A DNA stretch of 35,931 nucleotides from Symbiobacterium thermophilum (GTDB taxonomy: Bacteria; Bacillota; Sulfobacillia; UBA995). A program made the translations under genes and the position numbers. The DNA is taken from positions 1-35,931 of the forward strand of contig DYFO01000022.1 in the NCBI GenBank assembly GCA_020725145.1, in the 5' to 3' direction. Shown piece after piece: positions 8,243 through 15,306 of the stretch. The notes under the pieces are model-generated. The model saw only the letters and a list, made by a program, of their open reading frames with translations. It made no database searches and was not told the DNA's origin. The first letter of the stretch is position 1. Every line of letters starts with the position of its first letter.

Positions 8243-9037
8243 ATGTTGAGATCCCTGTTCGCGGCGGTTTCGGGTCTCAGGACCCACCAGTTGAGGATGG
8301 ACGTGGTCGGTCACAACCTCGCCAACGTCAACTCCGTGGCCTACAAGGCCAGCCGGGCGTCCTTCCGGGAGCTGTTCAGCCAGACGTTGCGGGGTGGGGC
8401 GGCACCCACCGGCACGCGCGGCGGTGTCAACCCCCAGCAGATCGGTCTGGGGACCAGCCTGGGCGCCGTCGACGGCATCCACACGCAAGGCGCGCTGCAA
8501 GCCACGGGACGGGTCCGCGACCTGGCCGTGGAAGGCGAGGGCTTCTTTGTCCTCGTTAGCGGCACCGAGGTGTACTACACGCGCACCGGCAGCTTCGTTC
8601 AGGACGCCGCCGGCGTGCTGGTCGACCCGGCCACCGGTCTGACCGTGCGGGCGGTAGGCGGCGGGACGATCACCGTACCCGGCAACGTCCATCACCTTTC
8701 CATCGACCGCAGTGGCAACGTGGTGGGAGTGGACGACGGCGGCAATCTCGTTCCCCTGGGTCAGATAGCCCTGGCCACCTTCCCCAACCCCGAGGGGCTG
8801 CTTCGCGTCGGCAACAGCCTTTACACGGTGTCCGCCAACTCCGGCGCCCCGTCGGTGGGCGCGCCCCAGACAGGAGGCCGGGGGGCCATCGCCTCCGGCG
8901 CCCTGGAGATGTCCAACGTGGACCTGGCCCTGGAATTCGCGGACATGATCGTCACCCAGCGCGGATTCCAGGCCAACAGCCGCGTGATATCGGCATCCGA
9001 CGAGATGCTGCAGGAACTGGCAAACCTCAGGAGATGA
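8243..9037 (+). CDS. flgE: Flagellar hook protein FlgE (FlgE/F/G family)
   Basis: This is the hook subunit or a close member of the FlgE/F/G family. The 264-aa protein has the N-terminal LRSLFAAVSGLRTHQLRMDV, the motif NLANVNSVAYKASRASF, the GEGFFVL motif, and the C-terminal NVDLALEFADMIVTQRGFQANSR. It equals in length the short hook protein of Bacillus subtilis and occupies the same place after flgD and before flbD. I start at ATG 8243 after GGGAGG, not at 8144 of the ORF track, which reads through the end of flgD in another frame. FlgG-like similarity cannot be separated by eye, so the symbol rests on position. Confidence 0.88.
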   Translation: MLRSLFAAVSGLRTHQLRMDVVGHNLANVNSVAYKASRASFRELFSQTLRGGAAPTGTRGGVNPQQIGLGTSLGAVDGIHTQGALQATGRVRDLAVEGEGFFVLVSGTEVYYTRTGSFVQDAAGVLVDPATGLTVRAVGGGTITVPGNVHHLSIDRSGNVVGVDDGGNLVPLGQIALATFPNPEGLLRVGNSLYTVSANSGAPSVGAPQTGGRGAIASGALEMSNVDLALEFADMIVTQRGFQANSRVISASDEMLQELANLRR

Positions 9038-9041
9038 TGGC

Positions 9042-9245
9042 ATGTTGCGGCTGACCCGTTTGAACGGCAGCGAGCTCGTGGTCAACGCCGAGATCATCGA
9101 GCTCGTGGAGGCCAGCCCCGACACCGTGGTCACCCTCACGACCGGCCGCAAGCTGGTGGTGTCCGAGCCGGTCGACGAGGTGGTCCGCCGGGTCATCGAG
9201 TACCGCCGGGCGCTACGACACCGGCCCAAGGAGGAAACCGGTTGA
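9042..9245 (+). CDS. flbD: FlbD/SwrD family flagellar protein
   Basis: This is a 67-aa protein of the FlbD (SwrD) family, found next to flgE in Bacillota and other phyla. In Bacillus subtilis SwrD raises swarming motor power. The sequence MLRLTRLNGSELVVNAEIIE, followed by a short beta region with TTGRKLVVSEPVDEVVRRVIEYRR, matches the family from end to end. ATG 9042 has AGGAGATG just upstream. It lies 4 bp after flgE and directly ahead of motA, which fits a role at the stator. Confidence 0.9.
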   Translation: MLRLTRLNGSELVVNAEIIELVEASPDTVVTLTTGRKLVVSEPVDEVVRRVIEYRRALRHRPKEETG

Positions 9246-9246
9246 C

Positions 9247-10059
9247 ATGGATGCGGGCTCCATCCTCGGCATCGTGGCCGGAATCGCTCTCTTGTCGTAT
9301 GCGATCGGCGCCGACGGTGGACTCGGTGCCTTCTGGAACCTGCCCGCGGTGATGATCACGCTGGGCGGCACCATCGCGGCCACGCTTATCAACTACCGTC
9401 TCGGCCAGGTACTGGGCAGCTTCGCGGTCGTCAAGAACGTGTTCTTCAGCCGCCGGATGAGTGCCCCCGAGGTCATCAGTCTGATGGTCGACTACGCCAC
9501 CCGGGCGCGGCGGGAGGGCCTGCTCGCCCTGGACCGCGAGCTGGCAGAAGTCCCCGACCCCTTCCTGGCGCGCGGGCTGCAGCTGGTGGTGGACGGCACC
9601 GACTCCGAGCTGACGCGGGCCATCCTGGAGACCGACCTTTACTCGCTGGAACAACGCCACCGCGCCGGCCAGAGCATCTTCGACACCATGGGCAGCCTGG
9701 CTCCTTCCTTCGGCCTGGTCGGCACCTTGATCGGCCTGATCAAGATGCTACGCACGCTGCACGACCCCTCGAGCATCGGGCCGGGCATGTCGGTGGCCTT
9801 GCTGACCACCTTCTACGGGACGCTGTTCGCCTTCCTGATCTGCATTCCCCTCGCGGGCAAACTGCGGGTTTGCCATGAGGAGGAATGGCACGTCAAGCAG
9901 ATCATGATCGAGGGGCTGCTTGCCATTCAGGCCGGCCACAACCCCCGGCTGGTGGAGCAAAAGCTCCGCGCCTACCTGTCGCCGAGGGTGCAGCGGGCCA
10001 TGGACCGGCGGGCGGCGGCCGAACAGCAGACGGTCGTTGAGGAGGCCGAGGTGGGATGA
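9247..10059 (+). CDS. motA: Flagellar motor stator protein MotA
   Basis: MotA is the proton-channel stator subunit that pushes on FliG. The 270-aa protein has four hydrophobic segments (about residues 4-22, 28-50, 150-172 and 180-205). The signature LAPSFGLVGTLIGLIKML keeps the conserved channel proline of the family. The cytoplasmic loop between segments 2 and 3 carries REGLLALDRELAEVPDPFLARGLQ, which is typical. ATG 9247 follows AAGGAGG. It overlaps motB by 4 bp. Stator genes sit inside the main operon here, in the place where Bacillus carries fliL. Confidence 0.95.
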   Translation: MDAGSILGIVAGIALLSYAIGADGGLGAFWNLPAVMITLGGTIAATLINYRLGQVLGSFAVVKNVFFSRRMSAPEVISLMVDYATRARREGLLALDRELAEVPDPFLARGLQLVVDGTDSELTRAILETDLYSLEQRHRAGQSIFDTMGSLAPSFGLVGTLIGLIKMLRTLHDPSSIGPGMSVALLTTFYGTLFAFLICIPLAGKLRVCHEEEWHVKQIMIEGLLAIQAGHNPRLVEQKLRAYLSPRVQRAMDRRAAAEQQTVVEEAEVG

Positions 10060-10805
10060 GGAGGAGGCGTGAGGGCAACTCCGGCCCGCAGGGCGCACCG
10101 TTCTGGATGTCCAGCTACGGGGACCTGGTCACCCAGATCCTGATCTTCTTCGTCCTGCTCTACAGCATCTCGGTACTGGACGTCCAGCGGTTCGCCTCGG
10201 CGTTGTCATCCATCCAGCAGTCACTTGGCCTTCCACCGGGTATCATCGAAGAACCTCCCCCGCGGTTCGACCCCGGTCCGGGCGAACAGGAGGTCAACCT
10301 CGACGAGCTTGTGATGGAACGCGACCTGGCGCAACTTCTCGAAGTATACCGGTTGCTGCAGCAGGAACTCGGGCACAGCCATCAGGTGGACCTTGTGCTG
10401 CAGGACCGTGGCATCGTGATCCGCTTCTCCGACCACGTCTTCTTCGACACCGGTCGCGCCGACCTGCGGCCCGATGCTTGCCGGGCCCTTGATGAGCTCA
10501 GCGGGGTTCTCCTGACCATACCCAACGACGTCCGGGTGGAAGGACATACCGACTCCCGCCCCATCAGCACGCTCGTTTACCCTTCCAACTGGGAGCTTTC
10601 CACCGCACGGGCCACCGCGGTGGTCCGTTACCTGGTCGAGGACAAAGGCATGGACCCCTTCCGGCTCTCGGCGGCGGGCTACGGGGAGTACCGGCCGGTA
10701 GCCGACAACACCACCGCCGAAGGCATGGCCCGCAACCGGCGGGTCGACGTGGTGGTGCTCCGATTGGGTCTGAGCGCGGCGGAACCCCGGCCAACAACGG
10801 AGTGA
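10056..10805 (+). CDS. motB: Flagellar motor stator protein MotB
   Basis: MotB anchors the stator to peptidoglycan and carries the proton-binding aspartate. The 249-aa protein starts with a basic tail and then WMSSYGDLVTQILIFFVLL, the single membrane helix with the critical Asp at position 23. The C-terminal OmpA-like domain has VEGHTDSRP and NWELSTARATAVVRYL, the peptidoglycan-binding signature. ATG 10056 overlaps the motA stop (ATGA). Length is typical of Bacillota MotB. Confidence 0.95.
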   Translation: MRRRREGNSGPQGAPFWMSSYGDLVTQILIFFVLLYSISVLDVQRFASALSSIQQSLGLPPGIIEEPPPRFDPGPGEQEVNLDELVMERDLAQLLEVYRLLQQELGHSHQVDLVLQDRGIVIRFSDHVFFDTGRADLRPDACRALDELSGVLLTIPNDVRVEGHTDSRPISTLVYPSNWELSTARATAVVRYLVEDKGMDPFRLSAAGYGEYRPVADNTTAEGMARNRRVDVVVLRLGLSAAEPRPTTE

Positions 10806-10807
10806 GG

Positions 10808-11752
10808 ATGATGAACCAGCAAACGCCGACCCGGACGTTCGACTTCCGCCGGCCCGACAAGTTCTCCAAGGAGCAACTGCGGACGCTGGCCGTGCTCCAC
10901 GAACACGTGGCCCGTCGCTGGACCTCCCACTGGCTGGCCGTGTTCCGTCTTCCTTCCCAGGTCACCGTAAACCGCGTGGAGCAGGCGACCTACGACGAGT
11001 TCGTCCGGCGCGAGGGAGAGGCCGGCGTGTTGGGGGTTTTGGCCCTGCCGCCCCTGCGCGGAGAGGCCATCCTGGCGATGGACGGCCGCCTGGCCTTGTC
11101 CTTCATCGACCGCCTGTTCGGAGGGCCGGGCCAGGGGACGACACCCGCGCGCACGCTCACCGACGTGGAGCGGGCGGCGCTTGCGCACGTGTTGCAGGAT
11201 CTCGTGGACGTGCTGGCCGAGGGCTGGAGCGGCTTGCTGGAGGTACAGCCCCGCGTGCTTCGGGTTGAGGACAACCCCCTGTTCGTGCAGACGCTGGCGG
11301 GCAGCGAAGCGGCGGCGGTGGTAAGCTTCCACGCCACCCTGGGCACCGAGGAAGGCTGGGTCGCGCTCTTTTTGCCCTACTTCATGCTGGAGCCGTTGCT
11401 GCCGCGGCTGAACACGCAGGCCTGGGCAGGTCGCTACCGGCACGCCGGCGAGGAGCCCGAGGAGCACGTGCACGAGCGCCTGCTGCAGGCGCCCGTCACC
11501 CTGTCGGTGGTGCTGGGTAAGGTGAAGCTGCCGCTACGCAAGGTGCTGGCACTGGAGCCCGGGGAGATCCTGCACCTTGACACGGGAGTGGACGATCTCT
11601 TGCCGCTGGTGGTAGAGGGCAAGCCACTGTTCATGGGGCGGGCAGGGCGGTACGGGCAACGCCTGGCCTTCCGTATCGAGGGCCAGCCCCAACGGGAGGA
11701 ACCGGAAGATGACGGACAAGACGAATCGTACTCAGACCCGGTCGGCGGCTGA
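10808..11752 (+). CDS. fliM: Flagellar motor switch protein FliM lacking the CheY-binding N-terminus
   Basis: FliM is the C-ring protein between FliG and FliN that in most bacteria binds phosphorylated CheY. The product (about 314 aa) begins MMNQQTPTR and goes straight into FDFRRPDKFSKEQLRTL, the usual start of the middle (CheC-like) domain. The N-terminal LSQxEIDALL CheY-binding peptide and its linker are absent. The rest is complete, ending in the SPOA domain (LLQAPVTLSVVLGKVKLPLRKVLALEPGEILHL). Starts at GTG 10802, ATG 10808 and ATG 10811 are all close together behind GGAGTGAGG, and none adds the missing motif. It overlaps fliN by 44 bp. Confidence 0.92.
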   Translation: MMNQQTPTRTFDFRRPDKFSKEQLRTLAVLHEHVARRWTSHWLAVFRLPSQVTVNRVEQATYDEFVRREGEAGVLGVLALPPLRGEAILAMDGRLALSFIDRLFGGPGQGTTPARTLTDVERAALAHVLQDLVDVLAEGWSGLLEVQPRVLRVEDNPLFVQTLAGSEAAAVVSFHATLGTEEGWVALFLPYFMLEPLLPRLNTQAWAGRYRHAGEEPEEHVHERLLQAPVTLSVVLGKVKLPLRKVLALEPGEILHLDTGVDDLLPLVVEGKPLFMGRAGRYGQRLAFRIEGQPQREEPEDDGQDESYSDPVGG

Positions 11753-12038
11753 ACGACCGGACCGCGACGAGCCCGGCCTGGACGTCCTCCTGGACGTGCC
11801 GCTGGAGATCACGGTGGAGCTGGGGCGCACGCGCCGCCTGCTGGAGGATGTACTCAAGCTCTCCTCGGGATCGGTCATCCAGCTCGACCGGCTGGCGGGC
11901 GAGGCGGTCGACATCCTGATCAACGGTGAGCTGGTGGCCAAGGGAGAAGTGCTGGTCATCGACGAGCACTTCGGAGTGCGGGTCACCGAGCTGGTACAGC
12001 GGGGGGATCGCTCCCGCATCCCGGGAAGGAGGGCCTGA
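11709..12038 (+). CDS. fliN: Flagellar motor switch protein FliN
   Basis: FliN forms the base of the C-ring and helps dock the FliH-FliI export complex. The 109-aa protein is a single SPOA domain: VLLDVPLEITVELGRTRRLL, LKLSSGSVIQLDRLAGEAVD, and ILINGELVAKGEVLVIDEHFGVRVTEL. It has no CheC-like phosphatase part, so it is FliN and not the FliY of Bacillus. ATG 11709 follows GGGAGGAACC and lies inside the 3' end of fliM, which points to translational coupling. Length is typical of FliN without an extended N-terminus. Confidence 0.95.
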   Translation: MTDKTNRTQTRSAAERPDRDEPGLDVLLDVPLEITVELGRTRRLLEDVLKLSSGSVIQLDRLAGEAVDILINGELVAKGEVLVIDEHFGVRVTELVQRGDRSRIPGRRA

Positions 12039-12040
12039 CG

Positions 12041-12424
12041 GTGGCCGATGCAGGCGCCGGTGTGCTGCTCCAGCTAGGCACGATGGCCGGAGGCTCCCTG
12101 ATCCTGGCGCTCGGCGTGGGAGTGGGGTTGCGGCTTCTCCGGCGCGACGGACGGACCGCCGCCGGCAAGGCGCTGACGCTGGTGGGAACGCTCTCGCTGG
12201 GGCCGGGCAAGACCGTTCATCTGGTGAACGTCCTGGGCGGGCTATACCTTCTGGGCGCCGCAGAGCGGTCGCTGGTGCTGCTGGGCCGGGTGCCCGAGGA
12301 GCACGCTGCCGCCTACCTGCGGGCGGAGATGGAACGGGGTCGCGGGGCTTCCCGGCGCCGCCGTCCCGATTTTCGCGCCGAACTCTCTCGCGCTCTGGGG
12401 AAGGACGGGGACCATGCGGGCTAG
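12041..12424 (+). CDS. fliO: Flagellar biosynthetic protein FliO
   Basis: FliO is a small single-pass membrane protein that helps assemble the FliP ring of the export gate. The 127-aa product has one hydrophobic helix (about residues 8-30), then a basic stretch. After that comes a FliO domain with LTLVGTLSLGPGKTVHLVNVLGGLYLLGAAERSLVLL, recognisable by the L-GP-K-V-LV pattern. The GTG start follows AAGGAGGGCC. FliO is poorly conserved, but the position between fliN and fliP is diagnostic. It overlaps fliP by 11 bp. Confidence 0.88.
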   Translation: MADAGAGVLLQLGTMAGGSLILALGVGVGLRLLRRDGRTAAGKALTLVGTLSLGPGKTVHLVNVLGGLYLLGAAERSLVLLGRVPEEHAAAYLRAEMERGRGASRRRRPDFRAELSRALGKDGDHAG

Positions 12425-13169
12425 CCGAGCCGTCGTCAGGCTCGCCGCCCTGGTGGCCTTCGCCGCCGCCGGGCTGGCCCCGTTGCCAGGGCAGTCGGTG
12501 CTGAGCGACCTTGACACGCTGCTGGGCCGCGCCGGGCTGGATCACGTGTCACCGGCGCTCGAGGTGCTGCTACTGCTCACGCTGCTGGCGGTGGCACCCA
12601 CCCTGCTGGTGCTCACCACCTCGTTCACCCGCGTGATCGTGGTGCTGAGTTTCCTGCGCAGCGCCATCGCCACCCAGAACGTCCCTCCCAATCAGGTGCT
12701 GGTCGCGCTGGCCTTGTTCTTGACCTTCTTCATCATGGCTCCCGTGTTCCAGACGATCGGCCAGGAGGCGCTCACCCCCTTCCTGGCGGGCACCATCGGC
12801 GAGGTCGAGTTCTGGGAGCGCGCGGCCACCCCGGTCCGCCAGTTCATGTTGCGTCAGACACGCGAGGCCGATCTGGCGCTGTTCATGGGGATGGCCGGTA
12901 TGGCAGAGGTCGACTCCCCCGAACACATCCCGCTTTACGTGTTGGTCCCGGCCTTCGCCATCAGCGAGCTGAAAACCGCGTTCCAGATAGGCTTTCTGCT
13001 CTTTCTGCCTTTCTTGGTGCTGGACATGGTGGTCGCCAGCTCGCTCATGGCGATGGGGATGTTCATGATCCCGCCGATGATGGTGTCTTTGCCCTTCAAG
13101 CTCTTGCTCTTCGTCACGGTTGACGGCTGGCACCTGGTGGTGCAATCGCTTTTGACTAGCTTCCGCTGA
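12414..13169 (+). CDS. fliP: Flagellar export gate protein FliP
   Basis: FliP forms the core pentamer of the export gate in the inner membrane. The 251-aa protein has a cleavable-type signal peptide (about residues 1-28). It then has the strongly conserved FliP segments LTTSFTRVIVVLSFLRSAI, NVPPNQVLVALALFLTFFIM, and the C-terminal FKLLLFVTVDGWHLVVQSL. Four membrane segments are visible after the signal peptide. ATG 12414 lies within the end of fliO. Length is typical. Confidence 0.97.
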   Translation: MRASRAVVRLAALVAFAAAGLAPLPGQSVLSDLDTLLGRAGLDHVSPALEVLLLLTLLAVAPTLLVLTTSFTRVIVVLSFLRSAIATQNVPPNQVLVALALFLTFFIMAPVFQTIGQEALTPFLAGTIGEVEFWERAATPVRQFMLRQTREADLALFMGMAGMAEVDSPEHIPLYVLVPAFAISELKTAFQIGFLLFLPFLVLDMVVASSLMAMGMFMIPPMMVSLPFKLLLFVTVDGWHLVVQSLLTSFR

Positions 13170-13184
13170 GAGAGGTGACGGGCA

Positions 13185-13454
13185 CTGCCCGAGGGACTGG
13201 TGTTACGGCTGGCCCAGGAAACACTGCGCACCGTGCTGCTGGTGGCCGGACCCATGCTGGCCCTGAGCCTGTTGGTAGGCCTCATCGTCAGCATCTTGCA
13301 GGCGGCCACGCAGATCCAGGAGCAGACGCTCAGCTTTGTACCAAAACTGCTGGCGGTGGGCGCCGCCCTGCTCCTGTTCGGCTCCTGGATGCTCAGGACG
13401 CTGGTGGAGTTCTGTCACGCGGTGCTCGGGTCGCTCCCGGAGGTGATCCGCTAG
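13185..13454 (+). CDS. fliQ: Flagellar export gate protein FliQ (possible CTG start)
   Basis: FliQ is a two-helix subunit of the FliPQR export gate. The family core GPMLALSLLVGLIVSILQA and TQIQEQTLSFVPKLLAV is intact. The ORF track starts at GTG 13200 (84 aa), but GAGGGA lies only three bases before it, and the N-terminus would be about five residues shorter than family members. A CTG at 13185 has GAGAGGTG seven bases upstream and gives MPEGLVLRLAQETL, which aligns with the usual FliQ opening (for example SEFVISMAEKAV). I therefore favour CTG 13185, with GTG 13200 as the fallback. Confidence 0.9.
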   Translation: MPEGLVLRLAQETLRTVLLVAGPMLALSLLVGLIVSILQAATQIQEQTLSFVPKLLAVGAALLLFGSWMLRTLVEFCHAVLGSLPEVIR

Positions 13455-13455
13455 C

Positions 13456-14226
13456 ATGGCCTGGGCCTGGCCCTACGCCGAGTTTTCGCTGCGCCTGGTG
13501 CTCGTGAGCATCAGGGTGGGGACCATCTTCGCCTTCAGTCCCTACTTCGGCGGCCCCTTCGTTCCGGGCCGCGTGCGCCTGGGCCTCGCGCTGGCGATCT
13601 CGCTGGCGATGGCTTCCGTGCATCCCGAACCGGTGCCCGACGCCGGCGAGGCGCCGGCACTGGCCCTGGCGGTGCTAGGCGAGGTGGGCACGGGAGTGCT
13701 GCTGGGCCTGGGGCTGTCGCTCGCCTTCTACTCCGCCGAGCTGGCCGGGTCGGTAGTCGACTACCAGCTGGGTCTGGGGTTTGCGGTGGTGGCCGACCCG
13801 AGCCAGCCCGCTCCCACCCCGCTGCTCGGCCGGCTGTACTACTTCGTGGCCCTGGCGGTGTTCGTGGCCCTCGCGGGCGATCGCGCCTTCCTCACCGCGT
13901 TGTGGGCCAGTTTCCGGGTGCTGCCGGCCGGTCGGGCCGTGCTCACCGACGGGGCGGTACACGTGCTGGCCGCCCGCGCCGCCGCCGCCCTTGTGCTGGG
14001 CGTCCAGTTGGCCGCCCCCGTGCTGGCCGCTCTTTGCCTTACCGACATCCTGCTGGGCATGGTCGCCCGTACCATGCCCCAGCTTAACCCGTTTTTCGTG
14101 GGCCTGCCGGTCAAGACAGGGGCCGGGTTGGTCGTGCTCATCGGCGCGCTCCCGGCGCTCGTAGCCGTGCTACGCCTGGCCTTCGGCGGCATGGCCGACT
14201 CCTTGATCGGGCTGCTTAGGCCCTGA
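13456..14226 (+). CDS. fliR: Flagellar export gate protein FliR
   Basis: FliR completes the FliPQR gate in the inner membrane. The 256-aa protein has about six membrane segments and the family motif VGTIFAFSPYFGG near the N-terminus. Later features include AGSVVDYQLGLGFAVVADPS, and DILLGMVARTMPQLNPFFVGLPVKTGAG (here quoted as DILLGMVARTMPQLN). The ribosome binding site GGAGGTGATC, inside the end of fliQ, is a perfect match to the anti-Shine-Dalgarno sequence. fliR starts 1 bp after the fliQ stop. Confidence 0.96.
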   Translation: MAWAWPYAEFSLRLVLVSIRVGTIFAFSPYFGGPFVPGRVRLGLALAISLAMASVHPEPVPDAGEAPALALAVLGEVGTGVLLGLGLSLAFYSAELAGSVVDYQLGLGFAVVADPSQPAPTPLLGRLYYFVALAVFVALAGDRAFLTALWASFRVLPAGRAVLTDGAVHVLAARAAAALVLGVQLAAPVLAALCLTDILLGMVARTMPQLNPFFVGLPVKTGAGLVVLIGALPALVAVLRLAFGGMADSLIGLLRP

Positions 14227-14247
14227 CCGGCCGGAGGAGGCAGCAAC

Positions 14248-15306
14248 GTGTCAGGCGAGGACACGCAGGAGCGTAAAGAAGAGCCAACACCGCGCCGGCG
14301 CCAGGAGGCCCGGAGGCGCGGCCGGGTGCTGCGCAGCCCCGAGGTGACGGCGCTGGCGGTGCTGACGGTGGCCGGCACCGTTCTCAGGTTGACGGTGGGG
14401 GCTACCGGCGCCCGCCTTGCGCACCTGGCCTACCTCGCCTGGCACCAGCTGCCCGGGCCCGATCCCGAGCTGGGACCCTTGGGCCGGCAGGCGGCACTCG
14501 TCGTCGGCGCGGGCCTGCTGCCGCTTCTCCTGGCGGCATCGCTCACCGCCGCGGGCACCGGACTGGCGCAGACGGGCGGGATGGTGGCCCCCGCGCTGCT
14601 CGCCCCCGACCTCGGCCGGTTGAACCCACTGTCGGGTCTCGGGCGCATGCTGTCGCGTCACGGTCTTCTGGAGTTGGGCAAGAACCTGCTGAAAGTGGGG
14701 ACCGCCGTCTGGCTGGGGTGGTCGGTGGTTGCCGCCCGCCTGCCCGACCTGGCCGCCGTGGCCCGGGCCGACCCGCTCACCGCCGCCGCCCAGGTGGGAC
14801 GCTGGGGATGGAGTCTTGGGTCCCGCATGTTGCTGGTGCTAGGGGTCCTGGCAGCCGTGGACTACGCCTACCAGCGCCAGGAGCATGAAAAGTCCTTGCG
14901 CATGACCAGGAGGGAGCTACGCGAGGAGCTCAAGGATACCGAGGGCCCTCCCCAGGCCCGTGCCCGGCGCCAGGAAGCGGCACGCACCTTGCGCGGCCGC
15001 CGCATGCGGACGGCGGTGGCGGGCGCCGACGTGGTGGTGGCCAACCCCGATCATTACGCGGTGGCGCTACGGTACCGGGCAAGGATCGACCCGGCCCCCG
15101 TGGTGGTGGCCAGGGGCAAGGGCAGGCTGGCGCTGCTGATCACCGGGGTGGCGAGGCGGGTGGGAGTACCGGTGGTGCACAACCGCTGGCTGGCGCGGGC
15201 GCTTTACTACGGGGTCAGGGTGGACAGCCCCATTCCCGGACGGCTTTACCAGGCGGTGGCAGCGGTGATGGCCTACGTCTACCAGCTCAGGGGGTGGCAG
15301 GCTTGA
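14248..15306 (+). CDS. flhB: Flagellar export switch protein FlhB with NPDH autocleavage motif
   Basis: FlhB is the export-gate protein whose self-cleavage allows the switch from hook to filament substrates. The 352-aa protein starts with the usual Glu/Lys/Arg-rich tail (ERKEEPTPRRRQEARRRG) and has four membrane segments. Its cytoplasmic domain follows. The cleavage motif at 266-269 is Asn-Pro-Asp-His instead of the almost universal Asn-Pro-Thr-His; the next residues, YAVALRY, are canonical. Asn, Pro and His are kept, so self-cleavage is still plausible. GTG 14248 follows GGAGGAGG. Confidence 0.95.
   Translation: MSGEDTQERKEEPTPRRRQEARRRGRVLRSPEVTALAVLTVAGTVLRLTVGATGARLAHLAYLAWHQLPGPDPELGPLGRQAALVVGAGLLPLLLAASLTAAGTGLAQTGGMVAPALLAPDLGRLNPLSGLGRMLSRHGLLELGKNLLKVGTAVWLGWSVVAARLPDLAAVARADPLTAAAQVGRWGWSLGSRMLLVLGVLAAVDYAYQRQEHEKSLRMTRRELREELKDTEGPPQARARRQEAARTLRGRRMRTAVAGADVVVANPDHYAVALRYRARIDPAPVVVARGKGRLALLITGVARRVGVPVVHNRWLARALYYGVRVDSPIPGRLYQAVAAVMAYVYQLRGWQA

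Noticed and set aside
7550-9229. 559-aa minus-strand open frame opposite fliK, flgD, flgE and flbD
   Set aside because: Shadow of four clear flagellar genes; low-complexity translation.
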